Shown here: piece by piece, positions 5,891 to 5,901 of the stretch
Numbering within the stretch: the stretch's first letter is position 1
Layout of the letters: the number at the start of each line of letters is the position of its first letter
From: Spirochaetes bacterium RBG_16_67_19
GTDB taxonomy: Bacteria; Spirochaetota; Spirochaetia; SZUA-6; DRHE01
Assembly (NCBI GenBank): GCA_001829505.1
Contig: MIBK01000061.1
Location: 1-5,901 of the forward strand
Direction of reading: 5' to 3'
Length of the DNA: 5,901 bases
Notes under the pieces: model-generated
What the model was told of the DNA's origin: nothing
The model's input: only the letters and a program-made list of their open reading frames with translations
Database searches by the model: none
Position numbers and translations under genes: made by a program

Positions 5891-5901
5891 AGATCGGAAG
5901 A
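5891..5901 (+). other. Probable Illumina adapter remnant at contig end
   Basis: The final 11 bases, AGATCGGAAGA, are identical to the first 11 bases of the common Illumina TruSeq adapter. They replace the expected continuation of htpG: after NHE-L, family members usually continue with Val and then basic residues, whereas here the frame reads Asp-Arg-Lys. These bases are most likely sequencing artefact rather than genomic DNA, and they mark the end of an assembled contig. Confidence 0.88.

Overview
This is a GC-rich (roughly two-thirds G+C) bacterial fragment that looks like a short metagenomic contig. It holds two divergent transcription units separated by about 92 bp. The right end appears to be an assembly boundary, because the last 11 bases equal the start of the standard Illumina adapter. 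From memory of family sequences, HtpG resembles spirochaete HtpG and ArgH resembles the variant subgroup common in Bacteroidetes. A high-GC spirochaete or a related uncultured lineage is my best guess, but this is inference and no marker gene is present.

Leftward unit (minus strand, 4113 down to 1): five tightly packed genes. In transcription order they are an unrecognised 99-residue protein, argininosuccinate lyase (argH), a membrane adenylate cyclase with a c-type haem motif in its extracytoplasmic sensor region, a cytochrome P460-family lipoprotein, and an ankyrin-repeat lipoprotein that runs off the left edge. Junctions are 4-bp ATGA or TTGA overlaps, a 14-nt gap, and a probable 26-bp overlap, so the genes are probably co-transcribed and partly translationally coupled. 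Two of the downstream genes use TTG starts.

Rightward unit (plus strand, 4206 to the right edge): htpG, the bacterial Hsp90 chaperone, lacking roughly its last 60 residues. The intergenic gap between the two units contains weak sigma-70-like promoter candidates facing both ways, a C8 tract and a small inverted repeat.

The most interesting part is the end of the leftward unit. A haem-bearing transmembrane class III cyclase is followed directly by a P460-type c-haem lipoprotein that keeps the lysine which cross-links to haem in true P460, and then by a secreted ankyrin lipoprotein. This could be an envelope module that handles or senses nitrogen oxides, hydroxylamine or redox state and reports through cAMP, but that function is inferred from domains and gene order only. 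No RNA genes, CRISPR arrays, mobile elements or convincing terminators were seen.
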